From: Diadophis punctatus similis
Lineage: Eukaryota > Chordata > Lepidosauria > Squamata > Dipsadidae
Assembly (NCBI GenBank): GCA_023053685.1
Contig: JALIGW010000159.1
Coordinates: forward strand, 211,614 to 275,613
DNA length: 64,000 nucleotides
Direction of reading: 5' to 3'
Under the pieces are notes generated by a model. It worked only from the letters and a program-made list of their open reading frames with translations. It searched no databases and was not told the DNA's origin. Positions 31,857-42,558 of this stretch are shown piece by piece; within the stretch, counting starts at the first letter, position 1, and every line of letters begins with the position of its first letter. Position numbers and translations under genes: made by a program.

Positions 31857-32640
31857 TGTAGTGGTAAAGATGCTGGCCTAGAAGCCAGAAGACGATGAGT
31901 TCTAGTCCCAATTTAGGCATGAAACCCAGCTGGGTGACTTTGGGGCCAATCACTAGGAGATGGTGAGTTCTAGGCATGAAAGCCAGCTGGTTGACTTTGG
32001 GCCAATCACAAAGCTACTGTGAGTTCTAGTCCTGTCTTAGTCATGAAAGCCGGGTGGTTGACTTTGGGCCAATCACCAGGAGACTAAGAGTTTTGGTCTC
32101 ACCTTAGGCATGAAAACCAGCTAGATGATTTTGGGCCAATCATTAGGATAGGGTGAGATTTAGGCATGAAAGCCAGCTGGGTGATTTTAGGCCAGTCACA
32201 AAGATACTGTGAGTTCTAGTCCCGCCTTAGGCATATAAGCCAGATGGTTGACTTTGGGCCAATCAGCAGGAGACTAAGAGTTTTGGTCTCACTTTAGGCA
32301 TGAAAACCAGCTAGATGATTTTGGGCCAATCATTAGGATAGGGTGAGTTCTAGGCATGAAAGGCAGCTGGGTGACTTTGGGCCAATCACAAAGATACTGT
32401 GAGTTCTATTCCCGCCTTAGGCATGAAAGCCAGATGGTTGACTTTGGGCCAATCAGCAGGAGACGGTGAGCTCTAATCCTGCCCTAGGCATGAAAACTGT
32501 CTGGGTGATCTTGAGTCAGTCCCTCTCAATCCAACTCACCTCACAGGGTTATTGTGGGGAAAATAGGAAGAGGAAGGAATATTAGGTATGTTCGCCTCCT
32601 TGAGTTATTTATAAAAATAATAAAAGTGGATTAAAAAAAA
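31857..32640 (+). mobile_element. SINE expanded into a higher-order tandem array
   Basis: The head is GTGGTAAAGATGCTGGCC with GAGTTCTAGTCCC (B box-like). The tail is CCAACTCACCTCACAGGGTT to CTTGAGTTATTTATAAAAAT plus an A-rich run. The middle segment (GGCATGAAAGCCAGCTGGGTGA...GGGCCAATCA) is repeated about ten times in 57-66-bp subunits. These form higher-order units of about 188 bp, for example 32080-32267 and 32268-32458, both starting GGAGACTAAGAGTTTTGGTC. Confidence 0.9.
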
Positions 32641-33078
32641 TCTAATAAGTAAATAAATAAAATCCTAAGTGGGGATACTGTAGATCAGTCCCGGATGCTT
32701 TTGGGTGCAAGGTATATATTTTAGCCCTTAGTTAGATCTCTTCTTTGGGCAAAGCCATCCATTATATTATGCTTCCCTTTCAGCATCACTTCCATCAAAG
32801 CTCCTCACTGAATTATTGCCTCGGATATTCAGAGAAAAGATATAAATTCCAATCAGCAGAAGAGCATCCCTTGTTGTCAGTGTGAAATAATCGAGTCATG
32901 CTGGCTTTATTCTGTATTTTTCAAGGCAAATGCTTACTGCAATCTGGCATAGCTGATGATGTGATAAGAGGTTCCTTTTAACACATTTACCTAATTGTTT
33001 GTTTTGCAGAACAGGTTTCCACATTATCCAGAGTAGGAGACATTATTAAAATCAGGGGGAAAGATGGGAAAGATCAGA
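32641..33078. other. Unique sequence
   Basis: Nothing recognised. Confidence 0.5.
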
Positions 33079-33890
33079 TATAGCAACAGCACTTAGACTT
33101 ATATACCGCTTCATAGTGCTTTACAGCCCTCTCTAAGCGGTTTACAGAGTTCAGCCTATTGCCCCCAACAATCTGGGTCCTCATTTTACCCACCTCGGAA
33201 GGATGGAAGGCTGAGTCAACCTTGAGCCACTCAGGATCGAACTCCTGGCAGTGAGCAGAGTTAGCCTGCAATAGCAATAGCACTTAGACTTATACACCGC
33301 TTCACAGTGCTTTACAGCCCTCTCTAAGTGGTTTACAGAGTCAGCCTCTTGCCCCCAACAATCTGGGTCCTCATTTTACCCACCTCGGGAGGATGGAAGG
33401 CGGAGTCAACCTTGAGCCACTCAGGATCGAACTCCTGGCAGTGAGCAGAGTTAGCCTGCAATAGCAATAGCACTTAGACTTATACACCGCTTCACAGTGC
33501 TTTACAGCCCTCTCTAAGCGGTTTACAGAGTCAGCATCTTGCCCCCAACAATCTGGGTCCTCATTTTACCCACCTCGGGAGGATGGAAGGCTGAGTCAAC
33601 CTTGAGCCACTCAGGATCGAACTCCTGGCAGTGAGCAGAGTTAGCCTGCAATAGCAATAGCACTTAGACTTATACACCGCTTCACAGTGCTTTACAACCC
33701 TCTCTAAGCAGTTCACAGAGTCAGCCTGTTGCCCTCAACAATCTGGGTCCTCATTTTACTCACCTCGGAAGGATGGAAGGCTGAATCAACCTTGAGCCCG
33801 GTGAGATTTGAACTGCCAAATTGCAGTCAGCCAGCAGTCAGCAGAAATAGCCTGCAGTACTGCACTGCAACCACTGCGCCGCCATGGCTC
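33079..33890 (-). mobile_element. Sauria SINE tandem array, four units
   Basis: Units begin (plus-strand order) at about 33079, 33269, 33459 and 33649. The spacing from 33269 is exactly 190 bp. The first three units share the junction GAGCAGAGTTAGCCTG followed by CAATAGCAATAGC and lack the usual SINE head; the last is a conventional copy ending at CCGCCATGGCTC. This is post-insertion tandem duplication, not independent retroposition. Confidence 0.93.
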
Positions 33891-35020
33891 ATATGGCTAC
33901 ATCTGGCTCCCAGCGGTGTGCGTAAGTGGGGGAAACCTGAAGATATATTCTGCATGTTTTGTAACATTCTGTATCCATAGATACGTATTAACATGGCTGG
34001 CTTGGGAATTCTGGGAGTTGAAGTCCATGCATCTTAACGTTGTTGAGGTTGAGAAACATTCCATTCGAGGATTGGTTTGTTCAAGGGATAAGCCCAACTC
34101 TGTGTGACAGATATGGAAAAAATGTTCCGGATTTGGAACATTCTGGGTTCTACTAGAAGATTCTGTGCCTGGAATGCAGAATTTTGTCTAAAAACCATGA
34201 TTTTGGGGAAAGATTTAGGATACTTCTTCTCTTGTTCCACTAGCAAGAATGTACAAAATATATAATTCCAGTGAGACTGGAAACAGAGATGAAAAAGTTC
34301 TGAGCACTGGAAGGTTAAGCCTCTTATAACCTCAGCTTGAGTTCTAAGTTAGCTTACCTTAGTTAATTTAGAGCTTAATTCTAGCTACAGTTTACGATCT
34401 CTGGACTAGGGAAATTAGGGTAAAATCTGCAATCATGTCCTCCGAATGTTTAGCATGATAAAAGCAGCATCATTACAAGGATAGTCTTTCTTATTTCCCT
34501 AAGAAAATTGTATTTACAAAAATATATTCTTTTGTTTTGCTAGAGGTCAACATCGTTTGCTCAGAAATGACCAGATCCGACATCTTTTACTTCTTCATTT
34601 TTGTTTTGCTCAAATTCAAGAGAGAATTAAATTGTGGCTGCTCCCCATGCTGAGCATGTCAGATTTCTATTTTAAAATAGCTCTTTCTAAATATTACACA
34701 TTATCCATAATTTTTTTTGGGCTTGTTATTTTTATTACTAAGCACATTTGAATAACAAGATCTTTTTTTCCCCCTTAAGAGTTCATCAGCTCCTGCTGTT
34801 TTTCCTCTCCTCCCTAGAATTATGATCCTCTTGGAAATGCTTACAGTAATTGGGGACTGAAGAAGTCATAATGAGGTCAAAAAAGGAATGATCAGGAGGA
34901 GGGTGAAAGATGAGAATGAAAAAGAAAAAAAAAGATTCAGCCCCACTTCCTAGACTGCCTTAACAGAGGGATAGAATCAAGATCACATGAAGTATTAATA
35001 CCACTTTATATTGCTTTGGT
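33891..35020. other. Mostly unique sequence
   Basis: Contains a lone hAT-3 arm at about 33993-34065 (GGGAATTCTGGGAGTTGAAG, GAGGTTGAGAAACATT). Otherwise nothing recognised. Confidence 0.5.
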
Positions 35021-35190
35021 AAGACTACACTTGCAATTCAGCATCCAATTTTGGTTGTGATGATGTAAGAAAGATGTTGAGACTCTAGAAAAAGTGCAGA
35101 GAAGAGCAACAAAGATGATTGGGGGACTGGAGGCTAAAACATATGAAGAATGGTTGCTGGACTGGGTATGTCTAGTTTGATGAAGAAAGA
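35021..35190 (+). mobile_element. CR1 ORF2 fragment, 5' part of a split copy
   Basis: CAGAGAAGAGCAACAAAGATG and GGCTAAAACATATGAAGAA are CR1 plus-strand sequence. The copy appears to resume at about 35597 with the overlapping phrase GGGTATGTCTAGTTT. Confidence 0.8.
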
Positions 35191-35236
35191 ATGCATCATT
35201 TCCTTCCATTATCTATACCTTCTTATGGCAACCTTC

Positions 35237-35378
35237 CAGCGATGGGTTGCTCCTGGTTCGGCCCGGTTCTTAGAACCGGTAGGGCCGGCGGCAGGAGGCA
35301 CAGCCCATGCATGCGCAGAAGCATCGCGCACGAGTGCGCACGCGAACCAGTAGCAAAATCATTTACAACCCACCACTG
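35237..35378 (+). mobile_element. GC-rich hAT-5 MITE
   Basis: Ends CAGCGATGGGTTGCTCC and CAACCCACCACTG. Same family as 38421-38587. No flanking duplication found. Confidence 0.72.
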
Positions 35379-35594
35379 GGTCATGCGATCCCCTTTTGCG
35401 ACCTTCTGATAAGCAAAGTCAATGGGGAAGCCAGATTCACTTAGCAATCAGGTTACCAATTTATCAATTGCAGTGATTCACTTAACAACTGAGACTAGAA
35501 AGGTCATAAAATGGAGCAAAACCCACTGAACAAATGTCTCACTTAACCACAGAAATGTTGGGCTCAATTGTGGTCATAAGTTGAGGACTACCTG
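35379..35594 (-). mobile_element. Tigger-like MITE fragment
   Basis: CTTTTGCGACCTTCTGATAAG to AAGTTGAGGACTACCTG, the outer half of the family. Confidence 0.8.
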
Positions 35595-35975
35595 TGCAGG
35601 AACTGGGTATGTCTAGTTTAATGAAAAGAAGGATCAGGGGAGACATGATAGCAGTGTTCCAATATCTCAGGGGCTGCCACAAAGAAGAGGAAGTCAAGCT
35701 ATTCTCCAAAGCACCTGAAGGTAGAACAAGAATCAATGGGTGGAAACTAAAGAAGGAGAGAAGCAACTTAGAACTAAGGAGAAATTTCCAGACAGTTAGA
35801 ACAATTAATCAGTGGAACAGCTTGCCTCCAGAAGTTGTGAATGCTCCAACACTGGAAGTTTTTAAGAAGATGTTGGATAACCATTTGTCTGAAGTGGTGT
35901 AGGGTTTCCTGCCTAGGCAGGAGGTTGGACTAGAAGACCTCCAAGGTCCCTTCCAACTCTGTTGTTATTATTATT
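35594..35975 (+). pseudogene. CR1 ORF2 C-terminus (intact frame, truncated) and 3' UTR
   Basis: The frame 35594-35902 reads QELGMSSLMKRRIRGDMIAV, FQYLRGCHKEEEVKLFSKAP, LELRRNFQTVRTINQWNSLP and FKKMLDNHLSEVV with stop. This is the CR1 ORF2 C-terminal region, carboxyl to the reverse transcriptase. It is followed by the CR1 3' UTR (GGAGGTTGGACTAGAAGACC) and a (ATT)n end instead of ATTCT. About 100 uninterrupted codons, but no 5' part. Confidence 0.9.
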
Positions 35976-36360
35976 ATAGTCTCTGGACTGTTTTTAGCAA
36001 GTAAATTATCCACATTCCTCGCTCAGACTCAAAGAAAGCCTGTCATGGTGTTACATTCACTTTCAACATCTGCCCCTCTCAGAAAATATGTCAGTTTTGA
36101 CCTGAAGATCAGAGCGGCAGCCATGAGTGAAGGAGACTTGTCAAAATTTGTTTCCACAAGCAGGGAGATGTGTGGTGTTTCAGGCTGCCCTGCCCTCTTT
36201 TCAGAAGCAAAATCTGTAGCACAGACAGAACTTCTCTTGAACCCAGGCCTGACCTGGGAAAGTGCCTCCCTAAAGAAGACATCCTTGGGAATATCATGTG
36301 AACTCCTTCTTCAAGATGACTGTTCTTCTGGGTGGATTTTCTTGGTACATCACATCTTTT
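35976..36360. other. Unique sequence
   Basis: A 106-codon frame at 36045-36365 has no recognisable domain. Confidence 0.45.
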
Positions 36361-37321
36361 TGTAAGTAAGTAAGGAAGTAAGGAAGTAAGGAAGGAAGTA
36401 AGGAAGGAAGGAAGGAAGGAAGGAAGGAAGGAAAGGAGATGACAAGAGAAGGGAAAGGAAGAGAACAGAGGAAGGAAGATAGAGAGAAGGGAAGAAAGAA
36501 AGAAGAGGAAGGGAAGGAGGAATGTATAGAAGGAAGGAAGATAGAGAGGAGGGAGGGAGGAAGAAAAGGAGGAAGGAGAAAAAAGAAAGGAAGCAGATGG
36601 CAAGAGAAAGGAAGGGGAGAAAGGGAGGAAGGAAGAGAGAGAAGGAAGGTAGCAGAATGGAAGTGAGAGGGAGAAAGGGAGGAAGGTGGAAGGGAGGAAG
36701 ACAGAGAAGGAAGGAAAGAAAGAAGAAGGAAGGAAGGAAGGAAGGAAGGAAGGAAAGCAGATGACAAGAGAAGGGAAAGGAAGAGATCAGAGGAAGAAAG
36801 ATAGAGAGAAGGGAAGAAAGAAAGAAGAAGGGAAGGAAGAAGGAAAGAAGATGGATAGAAGGAAGGAAGATAGAGAGAAGGGAGGGAAGGAGGAAGAAAA
36901 GGAGGAAGGAGGAAGAAGAAAGGAAGGAGATGGCAAGAGAAGGGAAGGGGAGAAAGGGAGGAAGGAAGAAAGAGAGAAGGAAGGAGGGAGAAGGGAAGGG
37001 GGAGGGAGAAAGAGAGATGGAAGGAAGAAGGGAGGGAGGGAGGAAGACAGAGAAGGGAGGAAGGAAGGGAGGAAGGGAAGCAGATGACAAGGGAAAGGAA
37101 GAGAAAAGAGGAATGGAGGAAGGAAGATAGAGAGAAGGAAAGAAAGAAGAGGAATGGAAGAAGGGAGGGAGGAAGGAAGGAAAGAAGATGGAAGGAAGGA
37201 AGGAAGGAAGGACGGAAGGAAGGAAGGAAGGAAGGAAGGAAGGAAAAAAGATGGAAGGAAGGAAGGAAGGAAGGAAGGAAGGAAGGAAGGAAGGAAGGAA
37301 GGAAGGAAGGAAGGAAAAAGA
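36361..37321. repeat. ~960-bp polypurine (GGAA)n-type satellite
   Basis: Almost pure A/G on the plus strand, with GGAAG and GAAGGGAA variants and imperfect ~390-430-bp periodicity marked by GCAGATGACAAG-like phrases at about 36436, 36760 and 37080. Long Pro/Ser/Leu frames on the minus strand and Lys/Glu/Gly frames on the plus strand are artefacts. Confidence 0.97.
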
Positions 37322-38412
37322 GGGAGGTTGACAGCCCAAATCCAGAGCAAGAAAAGAGATTTAAAAATTCATGAACCACTTCATTGGTTTAAATTTCTTT
37401 TACCGTCCCACTTCTAGCACAAATGAAATGAAAGTAACCCGATGAATGTTAATGGCCATCTTTGGTTGCTATAAAGAAGTGGACACACCATTGTGATAAT
37501 GAGTACAATGGAAACTGAAGCTGGAAGAGGCCAAGGAAAAGTGGCGTTTTTCATTTTTATTTTCCTTGCTTACTTCAGATGGATATCATTACATCGCTTT
37601 TATAAGAGTCAAAGGAGAGCCTGCCTCCACTCTGGATGGTGGCAGGGGCTTTAAGTGGATTTGACATTACCGAGAATGAAACTGAAACATCAATTCACTT
37701 CGTAACTTTCTCCTCTTGGCTTTCCCCCTCTACCCTCTCCTCAGATGGCAACTTGGCAATCAGGAAGTCATATTGCAAAGTATTGTCTGGTTGTTCTTGT
37801 GATATTTTGCTTTTTTTTTTTTAAACTTTCAGGCAAGGAAAGGAAATGCTGTATGGCAGCTGTAACTGGCTTTTTGAGATACCAAGAAAGATATTAAGCT
37901 AGGATGCTTTCAAGGTTTGATGTACTTACTGCCCCCGTATCTATCCAGAGCAGGGTGAAATGGGGCTGCACTCCGGCTCCTGCTCTACTTAATTTTGAAA
38001 TAAATTCACTGGCACAAGCTTGTCAGGGATGAACCCCCTCCTTCATTTCTTTCAGAAAGATCTATTTTACTTCTCCTATGTGGAGATGACACCGTCATTC
38101 TTTCCCCCTCCCAAATAAGCCACGAAATGTCCCTCAGGGCTCCTATTGGAGAGAAAAGAGTCTTATCGTTAATTAGGCCCAAATAAAATTACCTGCATTT
38201 TTTTTTTTACATTGCGATGGCACATTACCGTTTCTGGGAGAGTGATGTTGTTTATATTGAGCAGGCTGTCATTTCAATATTTTGGAGTTTTATTTTTGGC
38301 ATCAAAAAGGAAAGTCACGCACCAAAATAGGGAATGAGAAGATTGAAAAGCAGCTTCTGAGGAGATTCTCTGAGGAGAAGGAAAAGATCAGTCCAAGATG
38401 GCCTCCGTGAAT
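37322..38412. other. Unique sequence
   Basis: No repeat recognised. 38150-38310 is AT-rich with TTAATTAGG and looks more constrained than its surroundings by eye only. Confidence 0.45.
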
Positions 38413-38420
38413 GTCCAAAC

Positions 38421-38587
38421 CAGTAGTGGGTTCTAAATCCAGTCGCTACCGGTTTGTGCGCGCACTCGTGCACGCTTGCAATGCTTTTGCGCATGCGCAG
38501 AAGCATCCCGGGTGGGTGGGCAGAGCCTCCTGCCATCGCCGTTAACAGTTCGCCGAACCGGGCTGAACCGGGAGCAACCCACCGCTG
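38421..38587 (+). mobile_element. GC-rich hAT-5 MITE with perfect target duplication
   Basis: Ends CAGTAGTGGGTTC and GCAACCCACCGCTG; octamers GTCCAAAC at 38413-38420 and 38588-38595. The interior carries TGCGCATGCGCA (38488-38499), a perfect NRF-1-type palindrome. 167 bp, non-coding. Confidence 0.93.
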
Positions 38588-38595
38588 GTCCAAAC

Positions 38596-39475
38596 CCAAA
38601 GTCTCATCATTTTGCCCATTGTGAGACAAAATTGGAACAATCACACCCTGGCAGCAATGATGACATAGAAAGCAAATTCTATGGAATTCTCTGATCTATG
38701 AAGCACAAGCTGGGTAAATAATATCCGGTTCTGATTTCTAAGGACTTTAGTTGGTGTGCCTCACTGTGTTTCCATCCAGTCCTCTGTTATGGCTGGAAGT
38801 CAGGCAGATCTTTCTACAAGGCCTGTGTAGATGGCTTTGCTGCTTAAACGGTTAGCTTAAATTAATTTACTTTGAGATGCTTCTGGCCTCTTTGATCCTT
38901 CGAGCTTTCCAAAGGAACAATTGTGAAGTTAAAGTTCTTTGCAATATCCGAGTACATTGGGTTTTGATAAGGCCTGGCTGGAATTGAAACTGTTGATGTA
39001 GGCTTTTTCAGAGGAGCCATGCTCTGAAATTTAGCCTAAAATTATATGGCATAGCTCTAACCTAGTCATCAGACCCCTTATTTTTCTGATTGCGTTTTTG
39101 TTCCTAATATAGGTGAGGTTTTATCTTGGCTTGGTATAGCATGCTATCATCAGGACTATTAGAAGGATGATATCTTTTCGGTAATAATGTCTTTGCTCCC
39201 TGCGACTGGATGATTGTTGGATGAATTTAACATGTTCTTTTCCATTGTTCACCATGGTGGAAACCCCTGCTTTCCCCTTTTCTGTCTATCATGGAAATCT
39301 AGAAGATAATCTTTTTCTCTGCTTTGTAGTCATTACATAATGAGGGAGCCTTCTTGCCCTCGGTTGGTAATCCTTTACAACTCGTTCCCTATTTTTGGTG
39401 CATGATTTAGGGGGAAAAAAAGAGAGAGAGCTCAATTTTCACTGGGAGGGATTTTCTGTTATATACTTTTATATT
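38596..39475. other. Unique sequence
   Basis: Nothing recognised. Confidence 0.5.
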
Positions 39476-39838
39476 TGGGAAAGAAAGAAAGAATGAATAA
39501 ATGAAGGAAGGAACAAAGGAAGGAAGATTGAGAGAATGGAGGAATGAAGGAAGATGGAGAGAAGGAAGATAGGAAGGAAGGAAGGAAGGAAGGAAAGAAG
39601 GACCATTCCTCCTTCCCTCCCTCCCTCCCTCCCTCCCTCCCTCCCTTCTCATTCCTTCCTACCTTCCTTCCTTCCTTCCTATCTTCCTATCTTCCTTCCT
39701 TCCTTCCTCCTATCTTCCTTCCTTCCTTCCTTCCTATCTTCCTTCTCTCCACCTTCCTTCCTTCCTTCCTTCCTATCTTCCTATCTTCCTTCTCTCCACC
39801 TTCCTTCCTTCCTTCCTTCTTTCCTTCCTTCATATAAA
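39476..39838. repeat. Head-to-head (GGAA)n / (TTCC)n inverted microsatellite
   Basis: Purine strand (GAAGGAAGG variants) at 39476-39602, then CCATTCCT, then pyrimidine (CTTCC variants) at 39610-39832. The two halves are complementary in kind and could fold on each other. Confidence 0.95.
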
Positions 39839-39839
39839 A

Positions 39840-40537
39840 AATATTAAGGGGAACCCATTCATGGCGATGTCGTTTATGCTGATCTACGACTGTAATAAAT
39901 ATCTGATTTCATTCAATGTGGATTTGATGATGCAGTTTGGTCTCCGTTTTTACCCTCTCCATTCTATGCGGCCAATTGTCTCAAGGCCATCGACTCAATC
40001 CACAAATCGACTACATTGTGAGACAATGGAGCTCTGATTCAAGGCAGAGCTGAGACATTGTCTGGGTAACCAGGGAGAGTGTGATATTCTTCTCTCCAAT
40101 CCCCCTGTGGACCCTCCTCCAACCTTCCCTTCTAATGTTGGTAACCTTATTTCTTCCAAGGATATTGTAATGCTTAATTCAAGTCCACCAGAATTGTATA
40201 GTATATTATGGGTTTTGTCTGAGCTATTGCTTCCTTAGACCTCTGCCTAGCATTCCTAAGCCTCCAGACAATAGGGGAGAGAGAATACAGTATTTGTCAC
40301 TCAGGGTTGAACTGTGGGGTCCTTGGTGATTTCTGAGTTTGGTTATTTTTCAAACAATACTTTGCAATCCTGGCACGAGACTGACATACCTCTGCTCTGC
40401 CTTGATGTCTCTGTTTGGCTTTCTACTACCAGGTTACTAACTGAAAGACCCTTTCCCCATTATCCTATGCCCACCCCAAATGCTGCGATTAGTAGTTTTA
40501 ATTCAAGGGTTCACCCTATGGATCGTTGAATCCGATA
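39840..40537. other. Mostly unique; possible worn foldback arm near 40308
   Basis: GGGGTCCTTGGTGATTTCTG near 40317 resembles the edge of the 41793-41975 family. No gene seen. Confidence 0.45.
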
Positions 40538-40934
40538 CAAGTAGTCCTCAAATTGCGACCACAACGGATCCCAAAATTTCTCTTGCTAAGCCAGACAGCT
40601 GTTAAGTGAGTTTTGCCACATTTAACAACCTTTCTCGCCACAGCTGTTAAGGGAGTCGCCGTAGTTGTTAAGTTAGTAACATGGTTGTTAAGTGACTCTG
40701 ACTTCCTTGTTGACTTTGCTTGTCAGAAGGTCACGAAAGCGGATCACATGACCCCGGGATGCGGCGACCATCATAAATATGAGCCAGTTGCCAAGTGTCC
40801 GAATTTTGACCATGCAACCATGAGGATGCTGTAACGGTCATAAGTGGGCAAAACGGTCATAAATCACTTTTTTTCAGTGCCGTTGTAACTTTGAATGATC
40901 ACTAAACAAATGGTTGTAAGTCAAAGGCTACTTG
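40538..40934 (+). mobile_element. Tigger-like MITE, full length, TA flanks
   Basis: CAAGTAGTCCTCAAATTGCG start, AAAGGCTACTTG end, TA on both sides (40536-40537 and 40935-40936). The interior (TGTTAAGTGACTCTGACTTC, CCATGAGGATGCTG) follows the family. Confidence 0.87.
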
Positions 40935-41181
40935 TATGCCACATTCCCTATTTTTTCTGTCTAGGCATTAACACAAAGAAATCCTAAGGGCCAGAAATTT
41001 ATTGAGAGTTTTGCACTGGAAGAATTTGCATTAGGACCAACCATTCTACCCTGAGTGAGTAAACGCCTATTCTGAGCCCTCCAACTCAGATTTAACTTTC
41101 ACCCCTTCATGATAATAGCATTATTATCAGTCTGTGTTAACCACTTTGTGTAATGAGCATAGTGGAAACATGGAATATAAC

Positions 41182-41710
41182 AATAGCACTTAGACTTATA
41201 TACCGCTCAGGGGTGAAATGTTACCGGTTCGGCCCGGTTCGGGTGTACCAGTAGTAGAGGCTGCCGGTGGTTCAGAGAACCGGTAGCGGCAGCAGCGTGA
41301 GGCTCCGCCCAACCGCCCAGATGCCACCATTTTCTTTTTTTAATCCTCTTCGCATGCGCAAAGCTTTTTGCGCATGCGCTGAGGGTGCAAAACCGCATGT
41401 GACGGTGGTGCGCACTCGAGTGAAGCAAGTGTGCACGCGCAAATCATGCACTTCCGAACCGGTAGGGAAGGTAAGTGGATTTCACCGCTGATACCGCTTC
41501 ACAGTGCTTTACAACCCTTTTCTAAGCGGTTCACAGAGTCAGCCTATTGCCCCCAACAATCTGGGTCCTCATTTTGCCAACCTCGGAAGGGTGGAAGGCT
41601 GAGTCAACCTTGAGCCTTGTGAGATTCAAACTGCCAAATTGCAGGCAGCCAGCAGTCAGCAGAAGTAGCCTGCAGTACTACATTCTAACCACTGCGCCAC
41701 CAGGGCTCAT
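41182..41710 (-). mobile_element. Sauria SINE, minus strand, split by a MITE
   Basis: CAATAGCACTTAGACTTATA starts the SINE tail, and the body resumes after the insert as TCACAGTGCTTTACAACCC and runs to GCGCCACCAGGGCTC. Confidence 0.92.
41208..41490 (+). mobile_element. GC-rich hAT MITE (hAT-7) nested in a Sauria SINE
   Basis: Ends CAGGGGTGAAATGTTACC and GTGGATTTCACCGCTG; octamers ATACCGCT at 41200-41207 and 41491-41498 are identical. They are SINE sequence, proving the MITE is younger. The interior has two TCGCATGCGCA/TGCGCATGCGCT palindromes (41350-41360, 41369-41380) and GAACCGGTAGC motifs. Confidence 0.95.
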
Positions 41711-41792
41711 AAATATAACGAATAAAATAAATAACGTTGCTGCACTATAGAAAAAGTCTTTGGATATGGTCTCTATGAACTCTAGGGTCCTT

Positions 41793-41975
41793 AGTGCTCT
41801 GTGAGCTTGGTTGTTTTCTTGAAGATGTTTCATTATCAAACTAAGTAACACCATCAGTGCAGCACTGAGAATGGTTACCAGGTTGGGTAATGAAAAGTCT
41901 GCAAAAGAACAACCAAACTCAGGGAGCCCCAGGGATCCCACAGTTTAACCCTGAGCTACAAATATTCTCTTCTAT
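41793..41975. mobile_element. Foldback element, single copy
   Basis: AGGGTCCTTAGTGCTCTGTG, GAAGATGTTTCATTATCAAAC, then the complementary arm GTTGGGTAATGAAAAGTC and CAGGGAGCCCCAGGGATCC. Same family as the array at 22660-23440. Confidence 0.75.
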
Positions 41976-42550
41976 AGGATCTCATCTCTGTTTCCATCTT
42001 TAGACTGACCCATTCAGAAGATACCTCTACATCACCTGCTCCCAGAACCACATCCATCTTAGCTACATATATTATAATATAGGCTGTTGCTACCTTTGAT
42101 AAAAAGTTGACTAAGAGGGCAGTTCAGTTCTTCATCAGAACCAAGGTCACCTGCTCCATATGTTTGCTTTCATTGCCAATAACATACTTATATTTCAGAG
42201 AAGCATTAGCCTAAATTAACCTAATTATGTATGACAGCTAATTCTGAGTGGGAAGGAAGTGTTAAGAGACTTAAGGTTTTAAATATAACTCATCATATCC
42301 TTAACTTGTAGTCAGAGAGATGATAAAACTCTGTAGGATAAATAAACCCAGAGGGGTGAATGGAATATGTCAAGTTATGAAAGGCTACTGTGAGTCAACT
42401 ATTAATGTCATGCTGACATCTTTCTGTCAATTTTCCAAAAGATTACTTCTCCGGTTTCCATATTTCTAGCTTGTTTTCAAAAGAGAACTTCTTTTAAACT
42501 TCTGCTGTTGGTTTATTTGGTCGTTGTTGACTCTGGTTGGAGATGGCAGA
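41976..42550. other. Unique sequence
   Basis: Nothing recognised. Confidence 0.5.
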
Positions 42551-42558
42551 AGCTGGAT

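Noticed and set aside
31900..32460. Possible CRISPR-like array of regularly spaced repeats
   Set aside because: Vertebrate DNA; units are contiguous SINE-derived subunits without unique spacers.
36294..37379. Frames of 187-361 codons rich in Pro/Ser/Leu and plus-strand Lys/Glu/Arg frames
   Set aside because: Pure consequence of a ~960-bp polypurine tract lacking stop codons.
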